A stretch of 7,257 bases of DNA. It comes from Pontimonas sp. GTDB taxonomy: Bacteria > Actinomycetota > Actinomycetes > Actinomycetales > Microbacteriaceae. The DNA is taken from positions 1-7,257 of the forward strand of contig JAIOWW010000055.1 in NCBI GenBank assembly GCA_021741925.1, in the 5' to 3' direction. The stretch's first letter is position 1, and each line of letters begins with the position of its first letter. The translations under genes were made by a program, and so were the position numbers. Of this stretch, positions 1-5,857 are shown one piece after another. The notes beneath the pieces are model-generated. The model worked only from the letters and a program-made list of their open reading frames with translations. It did not search any database and was not told where the DNA came from.

Positions 1-385
1 CAGAAAGCACCTTGCGAACGGAGGGCAGGCGACATGCAAAGAAAAGCTTCGCTGATAACTCTCTGTTCACTCGAATAAACCTGTCGATACCAATCTCTTC
101 GGCTTTGCCAATTGTGAGATACGCGAAATCCAGTATCATCTCTGGCTCAAACCTTGCAATCTCTGACTGGTCCCAGCTTTTCGCCGTGAGTATTCCTCCG
201 TCGAGCGAGAACTCTCTTGGACGGCTGGCAACAATGTGGGTCTTTACGTCGACATGCTTCAGCATTGCCAGCGCGGTTCTGCCGAACCAGCCGGTGCCGC
301 CAAGGACGAGCACCCTGTTCACCCCGATAAACGATTTAGTGAAAACTTCAACTGCACTTTCATTGAGCGGAATTGACCTGCTCAT
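1..385 (-). CDS. NAD(P)-dependent epimerase/dehydratase-like protein (SDR fold), 3'-truncated by window edge
   Basis: An open frame of 128 codons starts at the ATG at 385, overlaps the GtrA-like stop by 4 nt (ATGA) and runs off the left edge without a stop. GGAG lies 8 nt before the ATG. After an N-terminal extension of about 23 residues comes a Rossmann strand and glycine loop, VLVLGGTGWFGRTA (26-39), typical of extended short-chain dehydrogenases acting on nucleotide sugars. Later, MILDFAYLTIGKA (83-95) and FIRVNREL (103-110) match where such proteins have the strand-4 region and a conserved asparagine before the active-site serine. The catalytic YxxxK would lie outside the window. Pairing with a GtrA-like protein suggests a glycan modification step, but the substrate cannot be given. 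Seven of 11 arginine codons are AGA or AGG, and GC is near 48%. A GTG at 322 is an alternative start. Confidence 0.62.
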   Translation of the reverse strand, partial: MSRSIPLNESAVEVFTKSFIGVNRVLVLGGTGWFGRTALAMLKHVDVKTHIVASRPREFSLDGGILTAKSWDQSEIARFEPEMILDFAYLTIGKAEEIGIDRFIRVNRELSAKLFFACRLPSVRKVLS

Positions 386-807
386 TCCGAGGACTCCGCT
401 CTGCCCTTGCGGCGAAAAGAAAAGTACTTATGCCCGAGGTAACTCGAAACTCCGACAAAACAAAGGGAGACGGCCTGAGCTGCCAAAACAGGCCAACGAA
501 GGAACTCCACGAAAGCAATCAACAACGCAAGGTTCAGGGCAAGAATCAGCGTATAAGTCACTTGGAACCGCAAATAGTCCAACAAGACTCGACCGTCTGA
601 CCCGAAAACGTAAGTTCTGTTGAGCCCGAAAGACAAGGTGGTTGCCACGAGATGACTAACGACGCCTGTCAAGACATAAGACTCTTCGCCGACTGAGAAC
701 AGGAGGACTGCAAAAAGAAGGTATCCAAAGACCGTATTCGCAACTCCAACAACTAGAAAGCGAAACTTTTGACTTTTCGCTAGTCCCGTCACCCCAAATC
801 TTGACAA
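382..807 (-). CDS. GtrA-like small integral membrane protein
   Basis: With the TTG start the product has 141 residues, typical of GtrA-like proteins (about 120-160), which are thought to help move lipid-linked sugars across the membrane in polysaccharide or teichoic-acid-type glycosylation. Four hydrophobic segments are visible at about 16-38, 44-64, 81-102 and 106-124. The family pattern is recognisable: KFRFLVVGVANTVFGY in the first helix, GLNRTYVF (61-68) after the second, and a C-terminal HKYFSFRRKG (126-135). The frame stays open upstream to 912 inside leuB, but the translation before KFRFLV does not resemble the family, and the GAGGTG fits the TTG at 807. GTG at 816 or 792 remains possible. 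The stop overlaps the next ATG as ATGA. GC is lower than in the ilv genes. The family call is strong, but the substrate is unknown. Confidence 0.82.
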   Translation of the reverse strand: MSRFGVTGLAKSQKFRFLVVGVANTVFGYLLFAVLLFSVGEESYVLTGVVSHLVATTLSFGLNRTYVFGSDGRVLLDYLRFQVTYTLILALNLALLIAFVEFLRWPVLAAQAVSLCFVGVSSYLGHKYFSFRRKGRAESSE

Positions 808-813
808 AAAAGA

Positions 814-819
814 CACCTC
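814..819 (-). promoter_or_regulatory. Shine-Dalgarno overlapping the leuB stop, deciding the TTG start of the GtrA-like gene
   Basis: GAGGTG on the minus strand overlaps the leuB TGA and lies 6 nt before a TTG at 807. It is the best ribosome site near this gene's 5' end. It argues against the first in-frame start at 912, which would overlap leuB by 95 nt, and makes TTG preferable to the GTGs at 816 and 792. Confidence 0.5.
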
Positions 820-1864
820 AGAGGTTGTCCCGAATTGCTCTACCAATTTCCGCAGTGGTCCTGATGCCAAACTCTTTGCGATTTGCGACATCCTGTGTTC
901 CCGCCTGGACAATCCTGTCGGCTAGTTCGGGAAAACCTCGGTGCTCGAGCAGTAGCGCAGCCGACATGATGGCCGCGGTGGGATCTGCTTTTCCTGTCCC
1001 CGCAATGTCCGGCGCTGAGCCGTGCACTGGTTCAAACATGCTGGGGAATGAGCCGCTGGGGTTGAGGTTTGCAGACGCCGCCATCCCAATGCCACCACCT
1101 ACCGCTCCCGCGAGATCCGTGATGATGTCGCCAAAGAGGTTGTCGGTGACAATGACATCAAATCTCGAGGGATCGGTAACCATGAAGATTGTTGCGGCGT
1201 CAATGTGGAGATAGTCGACCTCGACACCGGGATAGTCAGCCTGGACCTCTCGAAGGACCCGAGACCACAAGCTTCCCGCATGAACAAGCACATTGGTTTT
1301 GTGGACGAGGGTCAGTTTCTTGCGCCGAGCCATTGCTGTGTCGAAGGCAAAACGAACCACCCTCTGGACGCCGTGGGCAGTGTTCACCGACACTTCCGTC
1401 GCGATTTCCTCCGGTGTTCCGGCGCGCAGTGAACCACCGTTACCCACATAGGGACCCTCAGTGCCTTCTCTCACGACAACAAAGTCGATGACCCCAGGGC
1501 TTGAGAGAGGGGATTCGACTCCCGGAAGCAACACAGTGGGGCGGAGGTTCACATAGTGATCAAAGGCGAAGCGCAGCTTCAGCAATAACCCTCTCTCGAT
1601 GATTCCGCCTTGAAGCTTCGGGTCCCGGGGATCGCCACCAACAGCTCCCAACAAAATCGCATCATGGGCCGAGAGTGTGGTGAGCGTCTCGTCCGAGAGA
1701 ATCTCGCCAGTTTCCAGATAGTGACGGGCTCCTAGCGAATAGGTGGTCGCCTGAACATCGAGAACCCCCGTAGAGACCACCTTCAGAGTTTCCAGCGCCT
1801 CAGTTGTTACTTCAGGCCCAATGCCATCGCCAGGGATTACCGCGAGATTCAGTGACTGCGTCAT
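818..1864 (-). CDS. leuB: 3-isopropylmalate dehydrogenase
   Basis: The product oxidatively decarboxylates 3-isopropylmalate with NAD+ to 2-oxoisocaproate, the third reaction of the leucine branch. Its 348 residues are normal for the family. PGDGIGPEV at 11-19 is the N-terminal signature. Substrate-binding arginines are R98 and R108 (LRFAFD, NLRP) and R132 in VVREGTEGPY, which also carries catalytic Y139. Catalytic K189 lies in VHKTN. The metal aspartates are D222, D246 and D250, with DNLFGDIITDLAG at 241-253, spaced as in well-studied bacterial LeuB. FEPVHGSAPDIAG is at 278-290. Homoisocitrate or tartrate dehydrogenases are relatives, but the ilv context and the NLRP region favour LeuB. The ATG at 1864 has no strong Shine-Dalgarno at good spacing and lies 9 nt after otsB, so it may rely on coupling. 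The stop is TGA; gtrA follows at once. Confidence 0.96.
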   Translation of the reverse strand: MTQSLNLAVIPGDGIGPEVTTEALETLKVVSTGVLDVQATTYSLGARHYLETGEILSDETLTTLSAHDAILLGAVGGDPRDPKLQGGIIERGLLLKLRFAFDHYVNLRPTVLLPGVESPLSSPGVIDFVVVREGTEGPYVGNGGSLRAGTPEEIATEVSVNTAHGVQRVVRFAFDTAMARRKKLTLVHKTNVLVHAGSLWSRVLREVQADYPGVEVDYLHIDAATIFMVTDPSRFDVIVTDNLFGDIITDLAGAVGGGIGMAASANLNPSGSFPSMFEPVHGSAPDIAGTGKADPTAAIMSAALLLEHRGFPELADRIVQAGTQDVANRKEFGIRTTAEIGRAIRDNL

Positions 1865-1873
1865 GCCACCAGC

Positions 1874-2662
1874 CTAAAGCTCGGGACCAGATTCCACACA
1901 AGCACGCTGGTCATGAATAAACCACAGAGCCTCCGCGACTGCACTCGCATCCGCCAGTCGATGAGAGGCGATTGTCTCGCCTCCACCCACCCGGATTCCG
2001 ACATCCTGTGCTTCCAAGACAGCGAAACCATCCTCATCGGTTCGATCATCTCCGGCGAAAAGAACTGCTGAAGGTCGAAGACGTCGCCTGATCTCCTCAA
2101 TCCCGTCACCTTTGGTTGCTTCCTGAATGGAGCACTCCACAATCCCGTGACCGGTTCGCACCACCAAATCTCCACCCCACGCGTCACACACTTCGTGAGC
2201 GGCTGATTCAGCGGCCTGTGCCACCGGCTGTTCCACTCCCCTGGTGTGAAGAGCTAAACCAAAAGGCTTGTGTTCCAACCTGGTCCTTGGGTGGGCTTTC
2301 ACTACTGCGTCAAAAGCCTCGGTCAAGCCAGCGGGAACCAACCATGGAGTCTCATAGCTCGTGACGTCCCCGGGGGAGAGCACTTCGATTCCGTGAGACC
2401 CGACGAGAAACCACTCCTTCAGAGGATCCGCGACTCGTTTCACGCTGTCAATCGCGCGGCCGGTCACGATGGCCACGCTCACTCCCGACAGGGCGGTCAG
2501 CTTCTCTAGCGCCTGACGAGCAGGCGCAATCATGCGGGAGTCCTCTGGATCATCGACCAGGGGCGCGAGAGTGCCATCGAAATCGAGGGCGATCAGGATT
2601 GTCTGCTGGGAAGCGAACGCCGCGAGAGCACTCGTCAGGTCAGAAGAAATCGCCTCAGGCAT
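1874..2662 (-). CDS. otsB: Trehalose-6-phosphate phosphatase (HAD superfamily)
   Basis: The product removes phosphate from trehalose 6-phosphate to give trehalose, a compatible solute and, in actinobacteria, a building block of envelope glycolipids. The 262 residues match the OtsB family. HAD motif I is LDFDGTLAPL, with nucleophile D27 and acid/base D29. Motif II is IVTGR at 65-69, with T67. GSHG (88-91) and HKPFGLALH (131-139) belong to the cap/substrate region. Motif III is K184 in EATKGDG, and motif IV is GDDRTDEDGF at 204-213 with acidic ligands D205, D206 and D209. The start ATG overlaps the serA TAA by one base (TAATG), and no Shine-Dalgarno precedes it, so translation probably depends on ribosomes finishing serA. 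The partner synthase otsA is not in the window. leuB follows after 9 nt. A trehalose gene between serA and leuB is unusual; the enzyme assignment itself is secure. Confidence 0.95.
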   Translation of the reverse strand: MPEAISSDLTSALAAFASQQTILIALDFDGTLAPLVDDPEDSRMIAPARQALEKLTALSGVSVAIVTGRAIDSVKRVADPLKEWFLVGSHGIEVLSPGDVTSYETPWLVPAGLTEAFDAVVKAHPRTRLEHKPFGLALHTRGVEQPVAQAAESAAHEVCDAWGGDLVVRTGHGIVECSIQEATKGDGIEEIRRRLRPSAVLFAGDDRTDEDGFAVLEAQDVGIRVGGGETIASHRLADASAVAEALWFIHDQRACVESGPEL

Positions 2663-4254
2663 TACAAGTCGATGATGTCGATATGCGCCATGGTCGTCGC
2701 AGAAATTTCTGTCGCGACTTCCTCCAGGAGCTCATCAGGGACCCTGGAATCCACGGTCAAGACACTGAGTGCTTTGCCACCCTTGGTGTCACGAGCAATC
2801 TGCATCCCAGCAATGTTGATGTTCGCATCCCCAAAAGCGCGGCCATAAATGGCGACAATGCCGGGACGGTCCTCGTACATCATCACAATGTGATGTTCGG
2901 CCAAGGGAACCTCGACGTCATATCCGTTCACCTCGACAAGCTTTTCCGCCTGTTTGGCACCCGTGAGTGTTGCAGATGCAGACACTGTCCGGCCATCTCC
3001 CAACACACCCTTGATGCTCAGAAGGTTGCGGTACTCATCGCTCTGTGGATCGGTCGACATCGACACCGCCACTCCCCGGGCCTCCGCCAGGAGTGGCGCA
3101 TTCACATAACTGACCTGCTCGCTGACAATTCTCGAGAAGATTCCCTTCAAAGCGGCAAGTTTCAGAGCACTGACATCGTGCTCCACAATTTCGCCCCGAA
3201 TCTCGACATGAATGCTCGTGATGCTGGCGTCACACAGACCCACAAAGACTTGCCCCAGTTTTTCCATCAGCGGAATACCGGGTCGAACAGAGGGGTCAAT
3301 CACTCCACCCGCGACGTTGACGGCGTCGGGGACAAGTTCACCCTCCAAAGCCAGCTTGACTGAACGTGCGACTGAAATGCCGGCCTTTTCTTGAGCTTCT
3401 TCCGTTGAAGCACCCAGGTGAGGAGTCACGACAATGTTGGGAAGACCTAACAGGGGGGAATCCCTGGGAGGCTCCGACACAAACACATCGATACCAGCAC
3501 CGGCAATCCATCCTTCAGACAACGCGGTGTGGAGGGCTGCCTCATCGATAATGCCGCCACGGGAGGCATTCACGATGCGAAGCGTCGACTTCGCTTTCTT
3601 GAGCTCGTCGAGGCCAATCATCCCGGTGGTCTCAGGGGTCTTGGGGATGTGGATAGAGATAAAGTCACTCTGCTCGATCAGATCATCGAGCGTGGTGAGG
3701 GTGATACCCATCTGACTTGCCCTGGCCGGCTGGACATAGGGGTCAAAGCCGATGAGGCGAACGCCAAATCCGGCAAGACGCTCTGCCACAAGTGCCCCAA
3801 TTCGACCTAGACCAATGATTCCGATGGTCTTGTCGAAAAGTTCAACTCCGGTAAAGGAGGACCGTTTCCACTCCCCAGCGGCGAGAGACGCGTGGGCGCG
3901 AGGAATGTGGCGAGCAAGAGACAGGATGTGAGCAATGGCGAGCTCCGCAGCGCTCACAATGTTGGAGGTGGGGGCATTGACCACCATGACACCCGCCTCA
4001 GTGGCTGCCTTGATGTCGACGTTGTCGAGCCCAACTCCAGCTCGAGCAATCACCTTGAGGTTCGAAGCAACTGCCAGAGCCTCAGAGTCCATCTGAGTTG
4101 CTGATCTGATTAAGACCGCGTGAGCATCGACCAGGGCCTCAAGAAGCTCAGCCCTGTTCGCGCCATCAGCATGGCGAATATCAAAATCCGGACCCAAGGC
4201 CTCCAGGGTTGCTGGCGACAGCTCTTCGGCGATGAGCACGACGGGTTTCGTCAC
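2662..4254 (-). CDS. serA: D-3-phosphoglycerate dehydrogenase, long type with ACT domain
   Basis: The product oxidises 3-phosphoglycerate to 3-phosphohydroxypyruvate with NAD+, the committed step of serine synthesis. Its 530 residues match the long form found in actinobacteria (the mycobacterial enzyme is about 528). The substrate domain is split around the nucleotide-binding domain, with GLGRIG at 148-153 followed by D171 for NAD ribose. Expected active-site residues are R232 in NASRGG, E261 in VSEPP and H279 in TPHLGAST. An intervening (ASB) domain spans about 320-450, and a C-terminal ACT domain about 456-528 (MMYEDRPGIV), the usual site of serine inhibition. The start is a GTG with GGAAAGG 8 nt upstream, giving MTKPVVLIAEE. 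The gene lies 28 nt after ilvC, and its TAA shares one base with the otsB ATG. The serA-leuB link is familiar in Actinomycetota, but here otsB intervenes. Confidence 0.98.
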   Translation of the reverse strand: MTKPVVLIAEELSPATLEALGPDFDIRHADGANRAELLEALVDAHAVLIRSATQMDSEALAVASNLKVIARAGVGLDNVDIKAATEAGVMVVNAPTSNIVSAAELAIAHILSLARHIPRAHASLAAGEWKRSSFTGVELFDKTIGIIGLGRIGALVAERLAGFGVRLIGFDPYVQPARASQMGITLTTLDDLIEQSDFISIHIPKTPETTGMIGLDELKKAKSTLRIVNASRGGIIDEAALHTALSEGWIAGAGIDVFVSEPPRDSPLLGLPNIVVTPHLGASTEEAQEKAGISVARSVKLALEGELVPDAVNVAGGVIDPSVRPGIPLMEKLGQVFVGLCDASITSIHVEIRGEIVEHDVSALKLAALKGIFSRIVSEQVSYVNAPLLAEARGVAVSMSTDPQSDEYRNLLSIKGVLGDGRTVSASATLTGAKQAEKLVEVNGYDVEVPLAEHHIVMMYEDRPGIVAIYGRAFGDANINIAGMQIARDTKGGKALSVLTVDSRVPDELLEEVATEISATTMAHIDIIDL

Positions 4255-4262
4255 GAATGATG

Positions 4263-4269
4263 CCTTTCC
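4263..4269 (-). promoter_or_regulatory. Shine-Dalgarno of serA
   Basis: GGAAAGG on the minus strand sits 8 nt before the GTG at 4254 and supports that start. Its first base is also the last base of the small GNRA hairpin. Confidence 0.6.
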
Positions 4270-4280
4270 GTCTTGCGACG
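4269..4280 (-). other. Small GNRA-tetraloop hairpin in the ilvC-serA gap
   Basis: The minus strand reads CGTC-GCAA-GACG: a perfect 4-bp stem closed on a GCAA (GNRA) loop, with one possible T.G wobble pair added outside. It starts 2 nt after the ilvC TAA and abuts the serA Shine-Dalgarno. No T-tract follows and the stem is short, so it is not a terminator. It could mark an mRNA stability or processing point, or be chance. Confidence 0.4.
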
Positions 4281-4282
4281 AG

Positions 4283-5308
4283 TTACCGGGATACTTTGCC
4301 CTCTACATAGTCAGAGTCGCTCTGCTTCCAGGAGAAGAGCGCACGGAGCTTACGCCCGGTTTCCTCAATGGGGTGTCCCTCTCCCTTGGCGCGAAGCGCC
4401 TGGAACTCGGGAGCACCGGCATCCTGGTCGGCGATGAAGCGCTCTGCGAAAGCGCCGGACTGGATGTCCGCAAGGACACCCTTCATGTTCTCTTTGACGT
4501 CCGGAGAAATCACGCGGGGGCCGGAGACGTAGTCGCCATACTCAGCGGTGTCAGAGATGGACCAGCGCTGCTTGGCGATGCCACCCTCCCACATCAGGTC
4601 CACGATGAGCTTCAGCTCGTGGAGGACCTCGAAGTAGGCGATTTCTGGCTGGTACCCGGCCTCGGTCAGAACTTCAAAGCCGTACTGGACGAGCTGGGAG
4701 GTTCCACCACAGAGAACAGCCTGCTCACCGAAGAGGTCTGTTTCTGTCTCCTCCGTGAAGGTGGTGGTGATTCCACCGGCACGAAGAGCGCCGAGGCCCT
4801 TGGCGTAGGACCAGGCGAGATCCCATGCGCCACCGGTGGCGTCATTTTCGACCGCCACGATGACCGGAACACCACGGCCTGCTTCGAACTCGCGACGAAC
4901 GGTGTGTCCGGGGCCCTTGGGGGCAATCAAGATGACGTCGACAGTTGCGGGGGGCTTGATGTAGCCAAAACGAATGTTGAAGCCGTGTCCAAAGACCAAC
5001 GCTTTACCCTCGGTGAGGTTCGGGGCAACGTCCTCTGCATAGAGGTGACGCTGGTGCTGGTCTGGTGCAAGAACGACGATGACATCAGCCCACTTGGTGG
5101 CGTCCGCAGTATTCATCACCTGGAAACCGGCTTCTTGGGCCTTCGGAGTGGACTTCGAGCCATCCTTGAGTGCCACGACCACCTCGACGCCGGAATCGCG
5201 GAGGTTTTGCGCGTGAGCGTGTCCTTGAGAGCCATAGCCCACAACGGCAACCTTCTTGCCTTGGATAATGCCGAGGTCAGCGTCTTTGTCGTACTTGATG
5301 TCAGTCAC
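4283..5308 (-). CDS. ilvC: Ketol-acid reductoisomerase, class I (short form)
   Basis: This enzyme carries out the Mg2+-dependent alkyl shift and NADPH reduction of acetolactate or acetohydroxybutyrate to the dihydroxy acids, the second step of valine/isoleucine synthesis. Its 341 residues match class I enzymes (about 330-340). The N-terminal Rossmann domain has GYGSQGHAHAQN at 24-35. The cofactor loop DGSKS at 49-53, with serines at 51 and 53, fits NADPH preference. HGFNIRFG (108-115) carries the catalytic His108; the arginine at 113 is commonly histidine in this motif. KGPGH is at 131-135. The knotted C-terminal domain shows D191 and E195 in DLFGEQ and E227 and E231 around YFEVLHELK, the expected metal ligands, then SISDTAEYG at 250-258. 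The start is GTG. All 14 arginine codons are CGN, consistent with high expression. serA follows after 28 nt. Confidence 0.98.
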   Translation of the reverse strand: MTDIKYDKDADLGIIQGKKVAVVGYGSQGHAHAQNLRDSGVEVVVALKDGSKSTPKAQEAGFQVMNTADATKWADVIVVLAPDQHQRHLYAEDVAPNLTEGKALVFGHGFNIRFGYIKPPATVDVILIAPKGPGHTVRREFEAGRGVPVIVAVENDATGGAWDLAWSYAKGLGALRAGGITTTFTEETETDLFGEQAVLCGGTSQLVQYGFEVLTEAGYQPEIAYFEVLHELKLIVDLMWEGGIAKQRWSISDTAEYGDYVSGPRVISPDVKENMKGVLADIQSGAFAERFIADQDAGAPEFQALRAKGEGHPIEETGRKLRALFSWKQSDSDYVEGKVSR

Positions 5309-5318
5309 TACTGCGTGT

Positions 5319-5324
5319 CTCCTT
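5319..5324 (-). promoter_or_regulatory. Shine-Dalgarno of ilvC
   Basis: AAGGAG on the minus strand lies 10 nt before the GTG at 5308, in the 40-nt ilvN-ilvC gap, the longest gap in the window. It supports the GTG start. No ATG or other better start is visible nearby. The rest of the gap shows no clear -35/-10 pair and no terminator hairpin. Confidence 0.7.
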
Positions 5325-5348
5325 GATTAGTGGGCGTTAGTCAGAAGC

Positions 5349-5855
5349 CTAGTTCTTATTGATGCGATCAGAAATGCTCTTCGATCCTCGCCCAATGGCG
5401 AGGAGACCAGACTGAGCAATTTCTTTGATGCCGTAGGGCTCGAGCACCTTCAAGAGGGCTCGAACCTTTGCGGTGTCACCGGTGACCTCAATCACGAGGG
5501 CATCGGTCACGACATCTACGACTCGGGCGCGGAACAGGCTCGTCGCTTCGAGAATCTGTGACCTGGTGGAGTTATCAACCCGCACCTTGATCAGCATGTG
5601 CTCCCGGGCAACAGACTGTTCCGGCTCGAGCTCCACAATTTTCAGAACATTCACGAGCTTGTTCAGCTGCTTGGTGACCTGCTCCAAAGGAAGGTCCTCC
5701 ACATCAACCACCACGGTGATACGAGAGAGACCTGGGATCTCGGTCTTTCCCACAGCAAGAGACTCAATGTTAAATCCACGACGGGCAAAAAGGCCTGCGA
5801 CCCTGGTCAACAGACCTGGCTTGTCCTCTACGAGGAGCGAGAGTACGTGGCTCAT
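5349..5855 (-). CDS. ilvN: Acetolactate synthase small regulatory subunit
   Basis: This is the regulatory partner of IlvB: it raises the activity of the catalytic subunit and in this family confers feedback inhibition by branched-chain amino acids, chiefly valine. The 168-residue product has the usual length. An N-terminal ACT domain covers about residues 3-78, with the ligand-site signature EDKPGLLTRVAGLFARRG at 10-27 and NIESLAVG at 29-36. A C-terminal small-subunit domain covers about 85-160 and includes RSQILEA at 98-104. I chose the ATG at 5855 because it has a good GAGGAG 5 nt upstream and starts MSHVLSLLVE, as expected. The gene begins 2 nt after ilvB stops, so subunit stoichiometry is probably set by translational coupling. 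The stop is TAG, and 40 nt separate it from ilvC. Confidence 0.97.
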   Translation of the reverse strand: MSHVLSLLVEDKPGLLTRVAGLFARRGFNIESLAVGKTEIPGLSRITVVVDVEDLPLEQVTKQLNKLVNVLKIVELEPEQSVAREHMLIKVRVDNSTRSQILEATSLFRARVVDVVTDALVIEVTGDTAKVRALLKVLEPYGIKEIAQSGLLAIGRGSKSISDRINKN

Positions 5856-5857
5856 GC

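Noticed and set aside
12..623. 203-codon plus-strand open frame at the left edge
   Set aside because: It spans, antisense, the epimerase-like and GtrA-like genes, both of which have recognisable motifs, ribosome sites and a stop-start overlap; it shows no domain.
2599..3363. 254-codon plus-strand open frame opposite the otsB start and serA 3' half
   Set aside because: It is antisense to two clearly identified genes and crosses their junction; its His/Arg/Asn-rich composition is typical of a shadow frame.
4232..5326. 364-codon plus-strand open frame opposite ilvC
   Set aside because: It lies in codon register with ilvC, explained by ilvC codon bias; its translation resembles no family I know, and IlvC is unmistakable on the other strand.
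5309..5348. Possible hairpin sequestering the ilvC start (CACTA / TAGTG around the AAGGAG)
   Set aside because: The stem is only 5 bp with a 17-nt loop, and the flanks do not extend the pairing; too weak to claim as a regulatory switch.
5309..5348. Internal promoter or attenuator in the ilvN-ilvC gap
   Set aside because: I found no credible -35/-10 pair, leader peptide or terminator/antiterminator stems. The usual place for ilv attenuation is upstream of ilvB, outside this window.
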